Made by a program: the position numbers and the translations under genes. A stretch of 64,000 bases of DNA from Clostridiales bacterium (GTDB lineage Bacteria > Bacillota > Clostridia > Oscillospirales > Oscillospiraceae), in assembly GCA_022786995.1 (NCBI GenBank), contig JALFUW010000047.1, positions 1 through 64,000 on the forward strand, read 5' to 3'. Below the pieces are notes generated by a model. The model saw only the letters and a program-made list of their open reading frames with translations. It was not told the DNA's origin and did no database searches. How positions within the stretch are numbered: position 1 is the stretch's first letter; each line of letters starts with the position of its first letter. This document shows positions 25,736 through 33,750 of this stretch, piece after piece.

Positions 25736-26914
25736 ATGGACTATTCGAACAAGATTCTAAAGGAATATACGGAGCACGCGGACATGCGCATCGCCTTCGT
25801 CTGCCGCCTGATGGTGGGCTTCATGCTGCTGGTGGCGCTGCTGAATATTCTGGGTATCTTCAAAATCGCTCCACTGCCCCTGTACCTCACCGTGGTCATC
25901 TCCATTTTCGACTTTCTTCTGCCCACCCTGTTCTACAACATTCTGAAAATGCGAAGCGACAGAATTCGCTTCCTCCTTTTGACCATTCTGGTGTTTCAGT
26001 CCGGCCTGCAGTACGCCGCCCTGTCCTACCACACCATCATCATGCTGCTATTTCCGCTGGTGATTTCCTGCCTGTATAACGAGCGGAAGTACGTCGTTTT
26101 TACCGCGGTGCTCAGCATCCCCATGATCATCCTGTCCCACCTGGCGGCGTTCCGGCTGAAAATCGTTCCCGATGAACCGCTGGTGACCCTCAAGGGCACC
26201 ATTCTTTACGGCATCGTGCCCAGAATCATCGAATTTCTCGCTTTCTTTATCATCTGCTATTATATCTCCTACCGCATCCAGAGGCTGGTCAGCACGCTGG
26301 CAGCCAAAAACAGGGAGCTGCACGAGGATCAGGAGAATCTGATCTTCTCCCTGTCCCAGATCATTGAAAACAAGTCTGAAAATACCGGCCAGCATGTGCG
26401 CCGGGTGTCGGAGTATACCCGCATTCTGTGCCGGAGCCTGGGCTATGACGAGGAGGAGTGCCGCACCATCAGCCTCGCCGCCACCATGCACGACGTGGGC
26501 AAGCTCATGGTCCCGGAAGCCATTCTGGAAAAGCCCGGACGACTGACCCCGGAGGAATTCGAGATTGTGAAAAAGCATACCGAATACGGCAAAAAGATGC
26601 TGGAAACCTCCCCCGGGGAGCTGTTCACTCTGTCCACCCAGATTGCGTGGCAGCACCACGAAAAATGGGACGGCACCGGCTACATGGGGGTGAAAGGAGA
26701 GGACATTCCCCGCTGCGCCCGGTGTGTGGCACTGGCGGATGTGTTTGATGCCCTTGTCAGCCGACGGGCCTATAAGAGTCCGTGGCTTCCCGAGGAAGCC
26801 TTTCGGGAGATTGTGACCCAGAAGGGCAAGCAGTTCGACCCCGAGATCGTGGACGCCTTTGTGATGCACTTTGAAGAATTTCTTGAGGTCGCCCGGAAAT
26901 ACCCGGATACCTGA
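25736..26914 (+). CDS. Membrane HD-GYP domain c-di-GMP phosphodiesterase
   Basis: A 392-residue protein. Five or six N-terminal helices (about 20-185) are followed by a short coiled coil and an HD-GYP domain: GQHVRRVSEYT, MHDVGKL (His252-Asp253), KKHTEYGKKML, QHHEKWDGTGYMG and DVFDALVSRRAYK. The GYP signature reads GYM, but the metal-binding residues are kept, so activity is likely. Such enzymes hydrolyse cyclic di-GMP to GMP. The ATG at 25736 has AGAGGTG 7 bases upstream. A promoter TTGCGT-18-TATACT lies at 25658-25687. It may lower the signal read by the PilZ cellulose synthase. Confidence 0.88.
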   Translation: MDYSNKILKEYTEHADMRIAFVCRLMVGFMLLVALLNILGIFKIAPLPLYLTVVISIFDFLLPTLFYNILKMRSDRIRFLLLTILVFQSGLQYAALSYHTIIMLLFPLVISCLYNERKYVVFTAVLSIPMIILSHLAAFRLKIVPDEPLVTLKGTILYGIVPRIIEFLAFFIICYYISYRIQRLVSTLAAKNRELHEDQENLIFSLSQIIENKSENTGQHVRRVSEYTRILCRSLGYDEEECRTISLAATMHDVGKLMVPEAILEKPGRLTPEEFEIVKKHTEYGKKMLETSPGELFTLSTQIAWQHHEKWDGTGYMGVKGEDIPRCARCVALADVFDALVSRRAYKSPWLPEEAFREIVTQKGKQFDPEIVDAFVMHFEEFLEVARKYPDT

Positions 26915-26918
26915 TAAG

Positions 26919-26957
26919 ATGGGCCTGTTGCAAAATGGTGCAGCGGGCTCTTTTTGT
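26919..26957 (+). terminator. Probable terminator after the HD-GYP gene
   Basis: GGGCCTGTTGCA pairs with TGCAGCGGGCTC (with G-T pairs) across a short loop and is followed by TTTTT. Confidence 0.55.
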
Positions 26958-26991
26958 GTCAAAACAATCTTCACCTTCTCAAGAAATACAG

Positions 26992-27020
26992 TTGAACCCG
27001 GCGGGCAAATGTGCTATGAT
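26992..27020 (+). promoter_or_regulatory. Promoter of the cytidylate-kinase-like gene
   Basis: TTGAAC (26992-26997), 17-base spacer, TATGAT (27015-27020), about 80 bases before the ATG. Confidence 0.6.
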
Positions 27021-27102
27021 GGTTCCGCACAAGAAGTGCTGCTTCCACGGCGGAGATTTTCCGCAAGATGACAGGCAGCGGCAAATGTGAGGAGGTTTCC
27101 TT

Positions 27103-27693
27103 ATGAAGCGTATCATCACCATCGGCAGAGAATTCGGCGCGGGGGGCCGGGAGCTGGGCCGCAGGCTGGCCCGGGAGCTGGGCATCGCCTTCTATGACCG
27201 GGACATTATTCTGCGCACCGCCAAGGCCAGCGCCCACCTGACCCCGGAGCAGGTGCGTCTCTGGGACGAAAAGGTGCCCATGGAATTTGGCTTTACCCAG
27301 AGCCTGTTCAATTTCTACAGCCGCCCCCTGAGCGAGGAGCTGTGGGAGGCCCAGGTGAAGGCCATCCGGGACATTGCCAACAAGGAAAGCTGTGTCATCG
27401 TGGGCCGGAACGCCGACTACATCCTGAAAGAATACGACCACTGCCTGCGGGTCTTCGTCCACGCCGACCGAAGCTGGCGGCTGCTGCGGGTTCGCAAGGA
27501 GATGCCGGACACCCCGCTTTCCGAACTGGAATCCGACATGAACACCGCTGATCGTGCCCGCCGTGCCTACTGCGAGAAGATGACCGGCCGGGCTTACGGC
27601 GACTGCCGGAACTATGATCTGACCCTGTGCACCAGCTCCCTGGGGATGGAAAAGGCATACCAACTGCTTAAGGAAGCAGCGGAAATTGTATAA
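27103..27693 (+). CDS. Cytidylate kinase-like family protein
   Basis: A 196-residue P-loop kinase of the cytidylate-kinase-like family (Cytidylate_kin2 type). The N-terminus RIITIGREFGAGGRELGRRLA holds an atypical P-loop without the GKS of Cmk, and FYDRDIILRTA follows. CVIVGRNADYIL and VFVHADRSWRLLRV give the central strands. These proteins are common in gut Firmicutes beside the true Cmk. Substrate not established; nucleotide or other small phosphate acceptor is possible. Strong GAGGAGG site, own promoter. Confidence 0.8.
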   Translation: MKRIITIGREFGAGGRELGRRLARELGIAFYDRDIILRTAKASAHLTPEQVRLWDEKVPMEFGFTQSLFNFYSRPLSEELWEAQVKAIRDIANKESCVIVGRNADYILKEYDHCLRVFVHADRSWRLLRVRKEMPDTPLSELESDMNTADRARRAYCEKMTGRAYGDCRNYDLTLCTSSLGMEKAYQLLKEAAEIV

Positions 27694-27739
27694 TATTTTG
27701 TTGAATCCGTCGAATATGTACAAATGTCCTTCCCTCGTG

Positions 27740-27768
27740 TTGACTTTTCCACGATAAAGTGGTATTAT
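27740..27768 (+). promoter_or_regulatory. Promoter of the amino-acid ABC transporter operon
   Basis: TTGACT (27740-27745), 17-base spacer, TATTAT (27763-27768). Transcription would start about 15 bases before a terminator-like hairpin at 27791. Confidence 0.7.
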
Positions 27769-27790
27769 TCTGCATAAGATGCATGGAAAC

Positions 27791-27823
27791 AAAGGCGTTG
27801 CGGTGAAAAACCGCCGCCTTTTT
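27791..27823 (+). terminator. Terminator hairpin in the ABC operon leader (possible attenuator)
   Basis: AAAGGCGttGCGGT pairs with ACCGCcGCCTTTT across a GAAAA-type loop, ending in a T run. It lies after the promoter at 27740 and before the first gene at 27896. It may end readthrough from the kinase-like gene or control the transporter. Confidence 0.6.
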
Positions 27824-27895
27824 CCCATTCATCCCCTGCCTTTTCCCGATGGGAATCTTCTTTCAGAGAATAAAATGAGGAAAGGATGTATTTTT

Positions 27896-28720
27896 ATGAA
27901 AAAAGTATTCGCACTGTGTCTGGCTGCCCTGATGGTGCTGGCTCTGGCCGCCTGCGGCGGCTCCAAGCCCGCTGAGACCCAGGCCCCCGCTGCCGCTACC
28001 GAGGCCGCCGCGCCCGCTGCCACCGAGGCTCCCGCCGCGCCCGCCAAAAAGTGGATCATCGCTTCCGACACCGTCTTCAAGCCCTTCGAGTACACCGATG
28101 CTTCCGGTAATTTCGTGGGTATCGATGTGGATATTCTCGCTGCCGTTGCCGCTGACCAGGGCTTCGACTACGAGCTGAAGAGCCTGGGCTGGGATGCCGC
28201 CATCGCTGCCTGCCAGGCCGGTCAGGCTGACGGCATGATCGCCGGCGCTTCCATCACCGAGGAGCGGAAGGCTTCCGGCTGGATCTTCTCCGACGGCTAC
28301 TACAACGCCACTCAGAGCATGACCGTTGCCGCCGACTCCGACATCACCGGCTTCGATGGTCTGAAGGGCAAGGATGTTGCCGTTAAGACCGGCACTCAGG
28401 GCGCTGCCTACGCCGAGAGCCTGAAGGATCAGTACGGCTTCAACATCGTCTACTTCGAGGATTCTCCCACCATGTATCAGGCCGTTCTGGGCGGCCAGTG
28501 TGTGGCCTGCTTCGAGGACACCCCCATCATGCAGGCTTCCATCAAGGATAACGGCATGGCGCTGAAGTGTCTGGAGGATACCGCCAACGCCGGTGGTGAG
28601 TACGGCTTTGCCATTTTCAACGCTGACAATCAGGAACTGGTGGATATGTTCAACGCCGGTCTTGCCAACATCAAGGCAAACGGCAAGTACGACGAGATCC
28701 TGGCCAAGTACCTGGGTTAA
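27896..28720 (+). CDS. Amino-acid ABC transporter substrate-binding lipoprotein
   Basis: A 274-residue lipoprotein of the family-3 (polar amino acid) solute-binding type. The signal ends LALAACGG with the lipobox Cys, followed by an Ala/Pro/Thr/Glu linker. The binding domain begins KKWIIASDTVFKPFEYTDASGN and includes GIDVDILAAVA, DGMIAGASITEER and the GKDVAVKTGTQG hinge. It delivers a polar amino acid such as glutamine, histidine or arginine to the permease that follows. The ATG at 27896 has AGGAAAGGA upstream; an earlier in-frame start at 27779 lies in the leader hairpin region. Strong, biased codon use suggests high expression. Confidence 0.93.
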   Translation: MKKVFALCLAALMVLALAACGGSKPAETQAPAAATEAAAPAATEAPAAPAKKWIIASDTVFKPFEYTDASGNFVGIDVDILAAVAADQGFDYELKSLGWDAAIAACQAGQADGMIAGASITEERKASGWIFSDGYYNATQSMTVAADSDITGFDGLKGKDVAVKTGTQGAAYAESLKDQYGFNIVYFEDSPTMYQAVLGGQCVACFEDTPIMQASIKDNGMALKCLEDTANAGGEYGFAIFNADNQELVDMFNAGLANIKANGKYDEILAKYLG

Positions 28721-28731
28721 TTCTCCTGCCT

Positions 28732-28765
28732 GTAGGGGACGCCTGTGGGCGTCCCCTACTTTCTC
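28732..28765 (+). repeat. Short TAGGGG...CCCCTA palindrome / terminator
   Basis: TGTAGGGGACGCC pairs with GGCGTCCCCTAC around a 3-4 base loop and is followed by TTTC. It lies between the binding protein and permease genes, where it may lower downstream expression, and belongs to the same TAGGGG-ended family seen at 37319, 44196, 46502 and 47466. Confidence 0.65.
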
Positions 28766-28874
28766 ATACTGGTTCCTAATTGAACACTTTCCTTTCATCA
28801 TATATCCGGGAAGGAATACAATCCGAAAGTACTGAATCAGAAGCCAGTTCCACTATCTGAAAGGAGTATTGCCT

Positions 28875-29552
28875 GTGATTTTGCAAATTCTCTCCGCCTA
28901 TGGCGGCCTGTTGCTCCGGGCCATGGGCCAGACCCTGCTGCTGGCGCTGTGCGGCCTGTTCTTCGCCTGCATCCTGGGCCTGATCTTCGGTCTGCTCAGC
29001 GTGCTGAAAAGCCGGGTCTGCAACGCCATTTCCACCATTTTTGTGGACGTGATCCGGGGCGTTCCCATGATCGTTCTGGCCTTCATGATCTATTTCGGTG
29101 TGCCCCAGGCCATCAACGGACTGTTCAGCGGTGTCCGCTTCACCCTGACGGCTTTGCAGGCCGGTACCGTGGCTCTGGCGCTGAACTGCGGCGCTTATAT
29201 GGCGGAGATCATCCGCGCCGGTATCCAGAGCGTGGATCCCGGTCAGATGGAGGCAGCCCGCTCCCTGGGGCTTCCCTACTGGCGGGCCATGGCAAAGGTG
29301 GTTCTGCCTCAGGCCATCCGCACCATGATTCCCAGCATCATCAACCAGTTCATCATCACTCTGAAGGACACCTCCATATTGTCGGTCATCGGCTTTCCCG
29401 AGCTGGTCAACACCGCCAAGAACGTGGTGGCCAACACCATGCGGGCCTTCGAGGTATGGGCCATCGTGGGCGTGATGTACCTCATCATCATCACGCTGCT
29501 GTCCCGTCTGGCAAAGCGGCTGGAAAGGAGACTGAACCGTGGGCGTGAATAA
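28875..29552 (+). CDS. Amino-acid ABC transporter permease
   Basis: A 225-residue membrane protein of the HisMQ type with about five helices. The EAA loop, which contacts the ATPase, reads [36 protein letters not shown] is the usual first-loop motif. The GTG at 28875 is chosen because AAAGGAGT lies 8 bases upstream; a TTG at 28869 would be too close. Its end overlaps the ATPase gene by 14 bases. Together with the binding protein and ATPase it forms a complete importer; the single permease probably works as a homodimer. Confidence 0.92.
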   Translation: MILQILSAYGGLLLRAMGQTLLLALCGLFFACILGLIFGLLSVLKSRVCNAISTIFVDVIRGVPMIVLAFMIYFGVPQAINGLFSGVRFTLTALQAGTVALALNCGAYMAEIIRAGIQSVDPGQMEAARSLGLPYWRAMAKVVLPQAIRTMIPSIINQFIITLKDTSILSVIGFPELVNTAKNVVANTMRAFEVWAIVGVMYLIIITLLSRLAKRLERRLNRGRE

Positions 29553-30285
29553 GAACAATGTGAAGATTCACATTTCTCATCTGAAAAAGAACTTCGGCAA
29601 GCTGGAGGTCTTAAAAGACGTTTCCACCGACATTTACGAGGGCGAGGTGGTGGTGGTTCTCGGCCCCTCCGGCAGCGGCAAATCCACCCTGCTGCGGTGT
29701 CTGAACCGGCTGGAGGACATTACCGCCGGCGAGGTCATTGTGGACGGTCACAACCTGACCGACAAGAAAACCGACCTCAATAAGGTGCGGGAAAACGTGG
29801 GCATGGTGTTCCAGCACTTTAACCTCTTTAACAACCTGAACGTTATGGGCAACATGACCCTGGCCCCCACGGAACTAAAAAAGGCCTCCAAATCAGAAGC
29901 CAAGGAAAAAGCTCTGAAGCTTTTGGAGCGTGTGGGCTTACTGGACAAGGCCTCGGCCTTCCCTGCCCAGCTGTCCGGCGGACAGAAGCAGCGGGTAGCC
30001 ATCGCCCGGGCGCTGGCTATGGACCCGGATATCATGCTCTTTGACGAGCCGACCTCCGCGCTGGACCCGGAAATGGTGGGCGAGGTCTTACAGGTCATGA
30101 AGCAGCTGGCTGCCGACGGCATGACCATGGTGGTGGTCACCCACGAGATCGGCTTTGCCCGGGAAGTCGCCACCCGGGTCATCTTCATGGAGGGCGGCTA
30201 TATTGTGGAGGAGGGCACTCCCGACGAGGTCATCAACAACCCCAAGCAGCCCCGAACCATCGATTTTTTGAGCAAGGTGCTTTAA
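29539..30285 (+). CDS. Amino-acid ABC transporter ATP-binding protein (GlnQ-like)
   Basis: A 248-residue ABC ATPase with Walker [10 protein letters not shown]-loop VFQHFNLF, signature LSGGQKQR, Walker [13 protein letters not shown] and H-loop VTHE. It is closest in pattern to GlnQ/HisP-type polar amino-acid importers. Start is GTG at 29539 (or GTG 29545), overlapping the permease gene and preceded by AAGGAG. A strong terminator follows the stop. Confidence 0.94.
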   Translation: MGVNKNNVKIHISHLKKNFGKLEVLKDVSTDIYEGEVVVVLGPSGSGKSTLLRCLNRLEDITAGEVIVDGHNLTDKKTDLNKVRENVGMVFQHFNLFNNLNVMGNMTLAPTELKKASKSEAKEKALKLLERVGLLDKASAFPAQLSGGQKQRVAIARALAMDPDIMLFDEPTSALDPEMVGEVLQVMKQLAADGMTMVVVTHEIGFAREVATRVIFMEGGYIVEEGTPDEVINNPKQPRTIDFLSKVL

Positions 30286-30292
30286 TCAGCAG

Positions 30293-30322
30293 GAGGGCTT
30301 CCCGGACGGGAAGCCCTCTTTT
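30293..30322 (+). terminator. Terminator of the amino-acid ABC operon
   Basis: GAGGGCTTCCCG pairs with CGGGAAGCCCTC, followed by TTTTG. It is directly before the ribosome site of the GNAT gene, so that gene may rely on readthrough or a promoter within the stem region. Confidence 0.85.
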
Positions 30323-30338
30323 GAAAGGAACATGGATT

Positions 30339-30821
30339 ATGGAAATTCGCAAAGCCACCATGGCCGATCTGGCCGCTGTCACCCGGCTGGAAGCCATCTG
30401 CTTTCCCGCCGCCGAGGCGGCATCGGAAGATAGCTTCGCCCGGCGGCTGGAAGTGTATCCTGACCACTTCTGGGTGCTCATGGATGGGGACACCATCGTT
30501 TCCTTCGTCAACGGAATGGTCACGAACAAACCTGATTTATGTGATGAAATGTACGACAACGCCGCCCTCCACGATGAAAACGGAGGCTGGCAGATGATCT
30601 TCGGCGTGGACACCCACCCGGACTACCGCCGCCGGGGCTGCGCCGGAAAACTGCTGAAGCATGTTATCGCGGAAGCCAAGGCACAGGGCCGGAAGGGGTT
30701 GGTGCTGACCTGCAAGGACAAACTGGTTCCCTACTACAGCAAGTTTGGCTTTGTCAGCGAGGGCGTTTCCCAGTCCACCCACGGGGATGTCGTATGGTAC
30801 CAGATGCGGCTGATCTTTTGA
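30339..30821 (+). CDS. GNAT-family N-acetyltransferase
   Basis: A 160-residue GNAT protein. The fold is seen from EIRKATMADLAAVTRLE (strand and helix 1) through the acetyl-CoA loop VDTHPDYRRRGCAGKLLKHVI (motif RRxGxA) to a C-terminal YYSKFGF. It resembles the arylalkylamine N-acetyltransferase branch in length and in GFVSEGVSQSTHG. Acceptor unknown. The ATG at 30339 has AAAGGA 9 bases upstream; it follows a terminator by 17 bases. Confidence 0.87.
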   Translation: MEIRKATMADLAAVTRLEAICFPAAEAASEDSFARRLEVYPDHFWVLMDGDTIVSFVNGMVTNKPDLCDEMYDNAALHDENGGWQMIFGVDTHPDYRRRGCAGKLLKHVIAEAKAQGRKGLVLTCKDKLVPYYSKFGFVSEGVSQSTHGDVVWYQMRLIF

Positions 30822-30823
30822 GA

Positions 30824-30862
30824 AAACGCACAGACCCAACGCGGTCTGTGCGTTTGTGTTTA
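30824..30862 (+). terminator. Terminator between GNAT and vWA genes
   Basis: AAACGCACAGACC pairs with GGTCTGTGCGTTT around a 6-base loop, followed by GTGTTTATT. It separates two convergent genes and may serve both strands. Confidence 0.75.
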
Positions 30863-32545
30863 TTGCCCCGCCTCCATGCGGATCAGCTCTGCCGCGGCGG
30901 AGGCGAATTCCTCCATGTCCCGGATGCGGACGATGTGGTTTCCGTAAATCTTCCCGGCATTGGGGAAATTGGCCCCGCTGCCAAAGAACACTGCCCCCAC
31001 CCGGCAGCCGCTTCGCCGCAGCCGGGATACCTCCGCCGCCGCGTCCTCTACACCCACCGCTTCCTCGTAGGGAACCGGCAATTTGCCCGGACGGCTCAGG
31101 GGCACACTGTCGTTGGGGTTGGCATCGGTGAGGAGAATCACCAGCTTCCGCTCCGTGGGGACCGGCTTCATGGTAAAGTCCGCCATCCGCAGGGCCAACC
31201 CATCCCGGTTCCACCCGGCAGCAAAGTAGCGGAATACGTTCCGGGCGCTCTCCGCCCCGAAGGGCACCAGCCGGTTGAACACCGTCACGCCCCGGATGGT
31301 GCAGAAGCTCTCCACCTGCACCGGCACCCGCAGTCCCCGCAGGGCTTCCGCCAGAATGTAGGCCTGGGCGGCAATGACCTCCTGATGGTACATCCGGGAG
31401 GCGGAGGCATCCAGCAGAATCAGCACCGACATGGCGGGAACCGGCAGCTCCTCAGGACGAAGAAATACCCGGTTATCCCCCAAAACAGGGGCCCGCCACA
31501 CTTTTGTGCTGTCGAGACTGCCGCTGCGGGCAGGCTCCGAGCGAGGAATGATCTCCGAGAGCAGATTGCTTCCGATATCCCGCTGAATCCGGCGGATCTG
31601 ACCGTCATACATGGCAGCATTGTCAAGATAATGCTGCTTATTTTTCTTCTGCTGCCGGGCCGCTTCCGCCGCCACCCGGCGGGAGTCTCCCCGGGCAATT
31701 TGCGAAGGCTGCCCGTCGGTAAACCACACGTCGCAGCCGGCGTGGGCGCCGGTGCACAGCCGCGCCCGAATCTCCTCCAGCCGGTTGGGAGAATAACGGC
31801 AGCGCCCAAAGCAGCCTTCGGCGTAGGCAAGGGCATCCGCGCCGCCGGCGTGCCGTCCGCTCCACCCGGGTCTTCTGCCCCCAACCGTCTCCATCTCGGA
31901 CAGAACGGCGTTTTCAAACCGCTGGGGCTGCAAATCGTCGCTTTTCCGCTGGGGCAGCAGCTTTGACAAAAAGTGGGGCGCAGGGATGGTTTTCTTCCGC
32001 TTCGGCCTGCCCCGGAAGCCAAAATAGTCGTGCAGAAGCGACAAAATCCTGCCTTCCAGTTCCCGGGACGAAAGGTCACGGGAGGCCTTCACCGCGGCAT
32101 AGAGCTTCGCTTCCTTCGGCAGCAGAAAGCCGGGGCTATCCCCCTCCGCCTCCCGCCAGTGGGCACGCTGGATGGACTCGCAGAGCATGGCCTTCGCCAT
32201 ATTCTCCGACCGGGAACGGCGTTCCAAAGAATCCAGAAAAAAACGGGCATAGGAAACCCGCAATTCTTCCAGCGCGGGCCGTTCCTCCACAGACCGGCGG
32301 TACATCTCCGCTTCAATGAGCACCCATGCAAAGCGGTCATAGGTTCCCTGCCACTCGTCCCCCGCCCATCGGTCAAATAGATTTCGCAGGGCTTCCCTAC
32401 CAAAAAAACCTTCCGCAAGCCCGGAAATGGTGTTCATATACAGGGTGTTTGCCACAAATACCGGGGTGAAGCCGTACTCCCCCGCGCCGTTCCACACCTG
32501 ATTCAAGGCACGGCGGCCCGCCGCGCCAAAGTCACTGTCCTTCAT
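30860..32545 (-). CDS. von Willebrand factor A-domain protein paired with MoxR ATPase
   Basis: A 561-residue soluble protein. The N-terminal 350 residues are helical, charged and unrecognised. The C-terminal about 200 residues form a vWA domain with the MIDAS start LILLDASASRMYHQE (DxSxS), a central VTVFNRLVPFG and ILLTDANPND. It starts on ATGA overlapping the end of the MoxR gene. MoxR-vWA pairs work as chaperone or metal-insertion modules: the ATPase remodels a target held by the vWA protein. The target here is unknown; the arrangement recalls NorQ/NorD and CoxD/CoxE, whose partners include metalloenzymes. Confidence 0.83.
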   Translation of the reverse strand: MKDSDFGAAGRRALNQVWNGAGEYGFTPVFVANTLYMNTISGLAEGFFGREALRNLFDRWAGDEWQGTYDRFAWVLIEAEMYRRSVEERPALEELRVSYARFFLDSLERRSRSENMAKAMLCESIQRAHWREAEGDSPGFLLPKEAKLYAAVKASRDLSSRELEGRILSLLHDYFGFRGRPKRKKTIPAPHFLSKLLPQRKSDDLQPQRFENAVLSEMETVGGRRPGWSGRHAGGADALAYAEGCFGRCRYSPNRLEEIRARLCTGAHAGCDVWFTDGQPSQIARGDSRRVAAEAARQQKKNKQHYLDNAAMYDGQIRRIQRDIGSNLLSEIIPRSEPARSGSLDSTKVWRAPVLGDNRVFLRPEELPVPAMSVLILLDASASRMYHQEVIAAQAYILAEALRGLRVPVQVESFCTIRGVTVFNRLVPFGAESARNVFRYFAAGWNRDGLALRMADFTMKPVPTERKLVILLTDANPNDSVPLSRPGKLPVPYEEAVGVEDAAAEVSRLRRSGCRVGAVFFGSGANFPNAGKIYGNHIVRIRDMEEFASAAAELIRMEAGQ

Positions 32546-33480
32546 CGGTCAAATACCTGATCACAGCGCAGCTTCGCCGGAATCCGGGCGGCAATGAGAT
32601 CATGCACCAGCTGCCGCTCGTAGGGATCAAAGCTCTTGTTGGTGATGCCCATGTCCAGCGCGGCGGCGGGACTCAGGCCCAGCGCCATCAAGTCGATGGC
32701 ATCCAGCAGGCCCCGCAGATCCAGCGGACGGGTGGAAATCTCGGAATTGACGCACTTTTTGTTGAGGTCAAAGAACAGCCCCGCCAGCAGGCCCCGGGCC
32801 TTGCGGTTCAAGTTCGGATACTGGGTACTCAGCAGCCGCTCCAGATTGTCCTGAGAAATGGTGGGCATGGAGATGACGGCAAACCGGGAGGCCAGCGCCT
32901 CGTTCATCTCCCGGGTTCCGGCGTAGCCGTAGTTCATGGTGGCAATGAACCGGGTCTCCGGGCGCAGTTCCAGAGAGCCATAGCCCGGCACATCCACGCT
33001 GCGGCGGAAATCCAGCACCGCGTGCATCACCGCCAAAGCCTCATTTTTCGCCATGTTGATCTCGTCCAGCACGCCAAAGCCCCCTTGCTCGCCGCACTGG
33101 TACACCGGGCCGGGCCGGAAGGTCACCGCGCCGTCCTGAAAGGTGTCGGTGCCCACCAAGGAAGCCGCGTCGGTGTTGACGTGGAGGGAAATGTTCCACA
33201 TGGGCCGCAGGAACAGAGCCGCCAGATTCTGGGCCAACACGTTTTTTCCCGTGGCTTTTCCGCCCGCCAGCAGCAGATTTTTTCCGCAGAGAATCGCCGT
33301 CAGGGCCTGTTCCCAGATCTCTTTTCCGTAGTAAGCGTACCGGGGGGTGGGAATCCGTTCGGGATTCCCGGCGGAGTTGGTGTCCAAAAATTCCCGAATC
33401 TGTTTTAATATCTCAGGATTTACCCCTTCTTGTCCCAAAAAGTCCAGTATTTTTTGGCTGATTTCCTTTTTTTCTTCCAT
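32542..33480 (-). CDS. MoxR-family AAA+ ATPase
   Basis: A 312-residue AAA+ ATPase. Walker A reads GGKATGKN, in which the usual final Ser/Thr is Asn; Walker B is FGVLDEINMA; sensor 1 is FIATMNYGYAGTREMNEALASRF with the arginine finger. The MoxR type is supported by the helix insert and by the vWA partner gene overlapping by four bases. GGAGG site before the ATG. Loss of the P-loop Thr/Ser is unusual but Asn is seen in some MoxR proteins. Confidence 0.87.
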   Translation of the reverse strand: MEEKKEISQKILDFLGQEGVNPEILKQIREFLDTNSAGNPERIPTPRYAYYGKEIWEQALTAILCGKNLLLAGGKATGKNVLAQNLAALFLRPMWNISLHVNTDAASLVGTDTFQDGAVTFRPGPVYQCGEQGGFGVLDEINMAKNEALAVMHAVLDFRRSVDVPGYGSLELRPETRFIATMNYGYAGTREMNEALASRFAVISMPTISQDNLERLLSTQYPNLNRKARGLLAGLFFDLNKKCVNSEISTRPLDLRGLLDAIDLMALGLSPAAALDMGITNKSFDPYERQLVHDLIAARIPAKLRCDQVFDR

Positions 33481-33545
33481 TGCAGCCGCCTCCGTGCTAA
33501 TTCGTTACGCCTATCATACTACCCTTTGGGATGGATTGCAACAAG

Positions 33546-33579
33546 AAAAGCCCCGAGAGGGATTCCTCTCAGGGCTTTT
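33546..33579 (-). terminator. Terminator downstream of the DUF134-NifX gene
   Basis: AAAAGCCCtGAGAGG pairs with CCTCTCgGGGCTTTT; on the minus strand it is followed by CTTGTT. It is separated from the gene it should serve by the 169-bp inverted-repeat element at 33582-33750. Confidence 0.75.
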
Positions 33580-33581
33580 GC

Positions 33582-33750
33582 TTAAGGCAATACCGCATAA
33601 TGGGGCAAGTGCTTTCGGCGAGAGATTTCGTTTCAAGCGAAAGTGGGGAAAATGGCGGAATACTGGATGTATTTCCCATTTTTCACACTGCACGATTGGA
33701 GCAAAAGATCCGGCGAAAGCCGCAGCTTCCATGATGCGGTGTTGCCTTAA
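33582..33750. mobile_element. 169-bp MITE-like element with about 40-bp imperfect terminal inverted repeats
   Basis: Left end TTAAGGCAATACCGCATAAT (33582-33601) matches the inverted right end at about 33730-33750 with two mismatches. The similarity goes on inward through GCTTTCGGCG against GCTTTCGCCG. Both ends carry TTAA. There is no coding frame. This is the shape of a nonautonomous MITE. Its right TTAA overlaps and supplies the TAA stop of the DUF134-NifX gene, so it landed exactly at the gene end. Confidence 0.72.

Noticed and set aside
31963-32380. Open frames on the + strand within the vWA gene
   Set aside because: No ribosome site; the vWA frame is coupled to moxR and spans the region.
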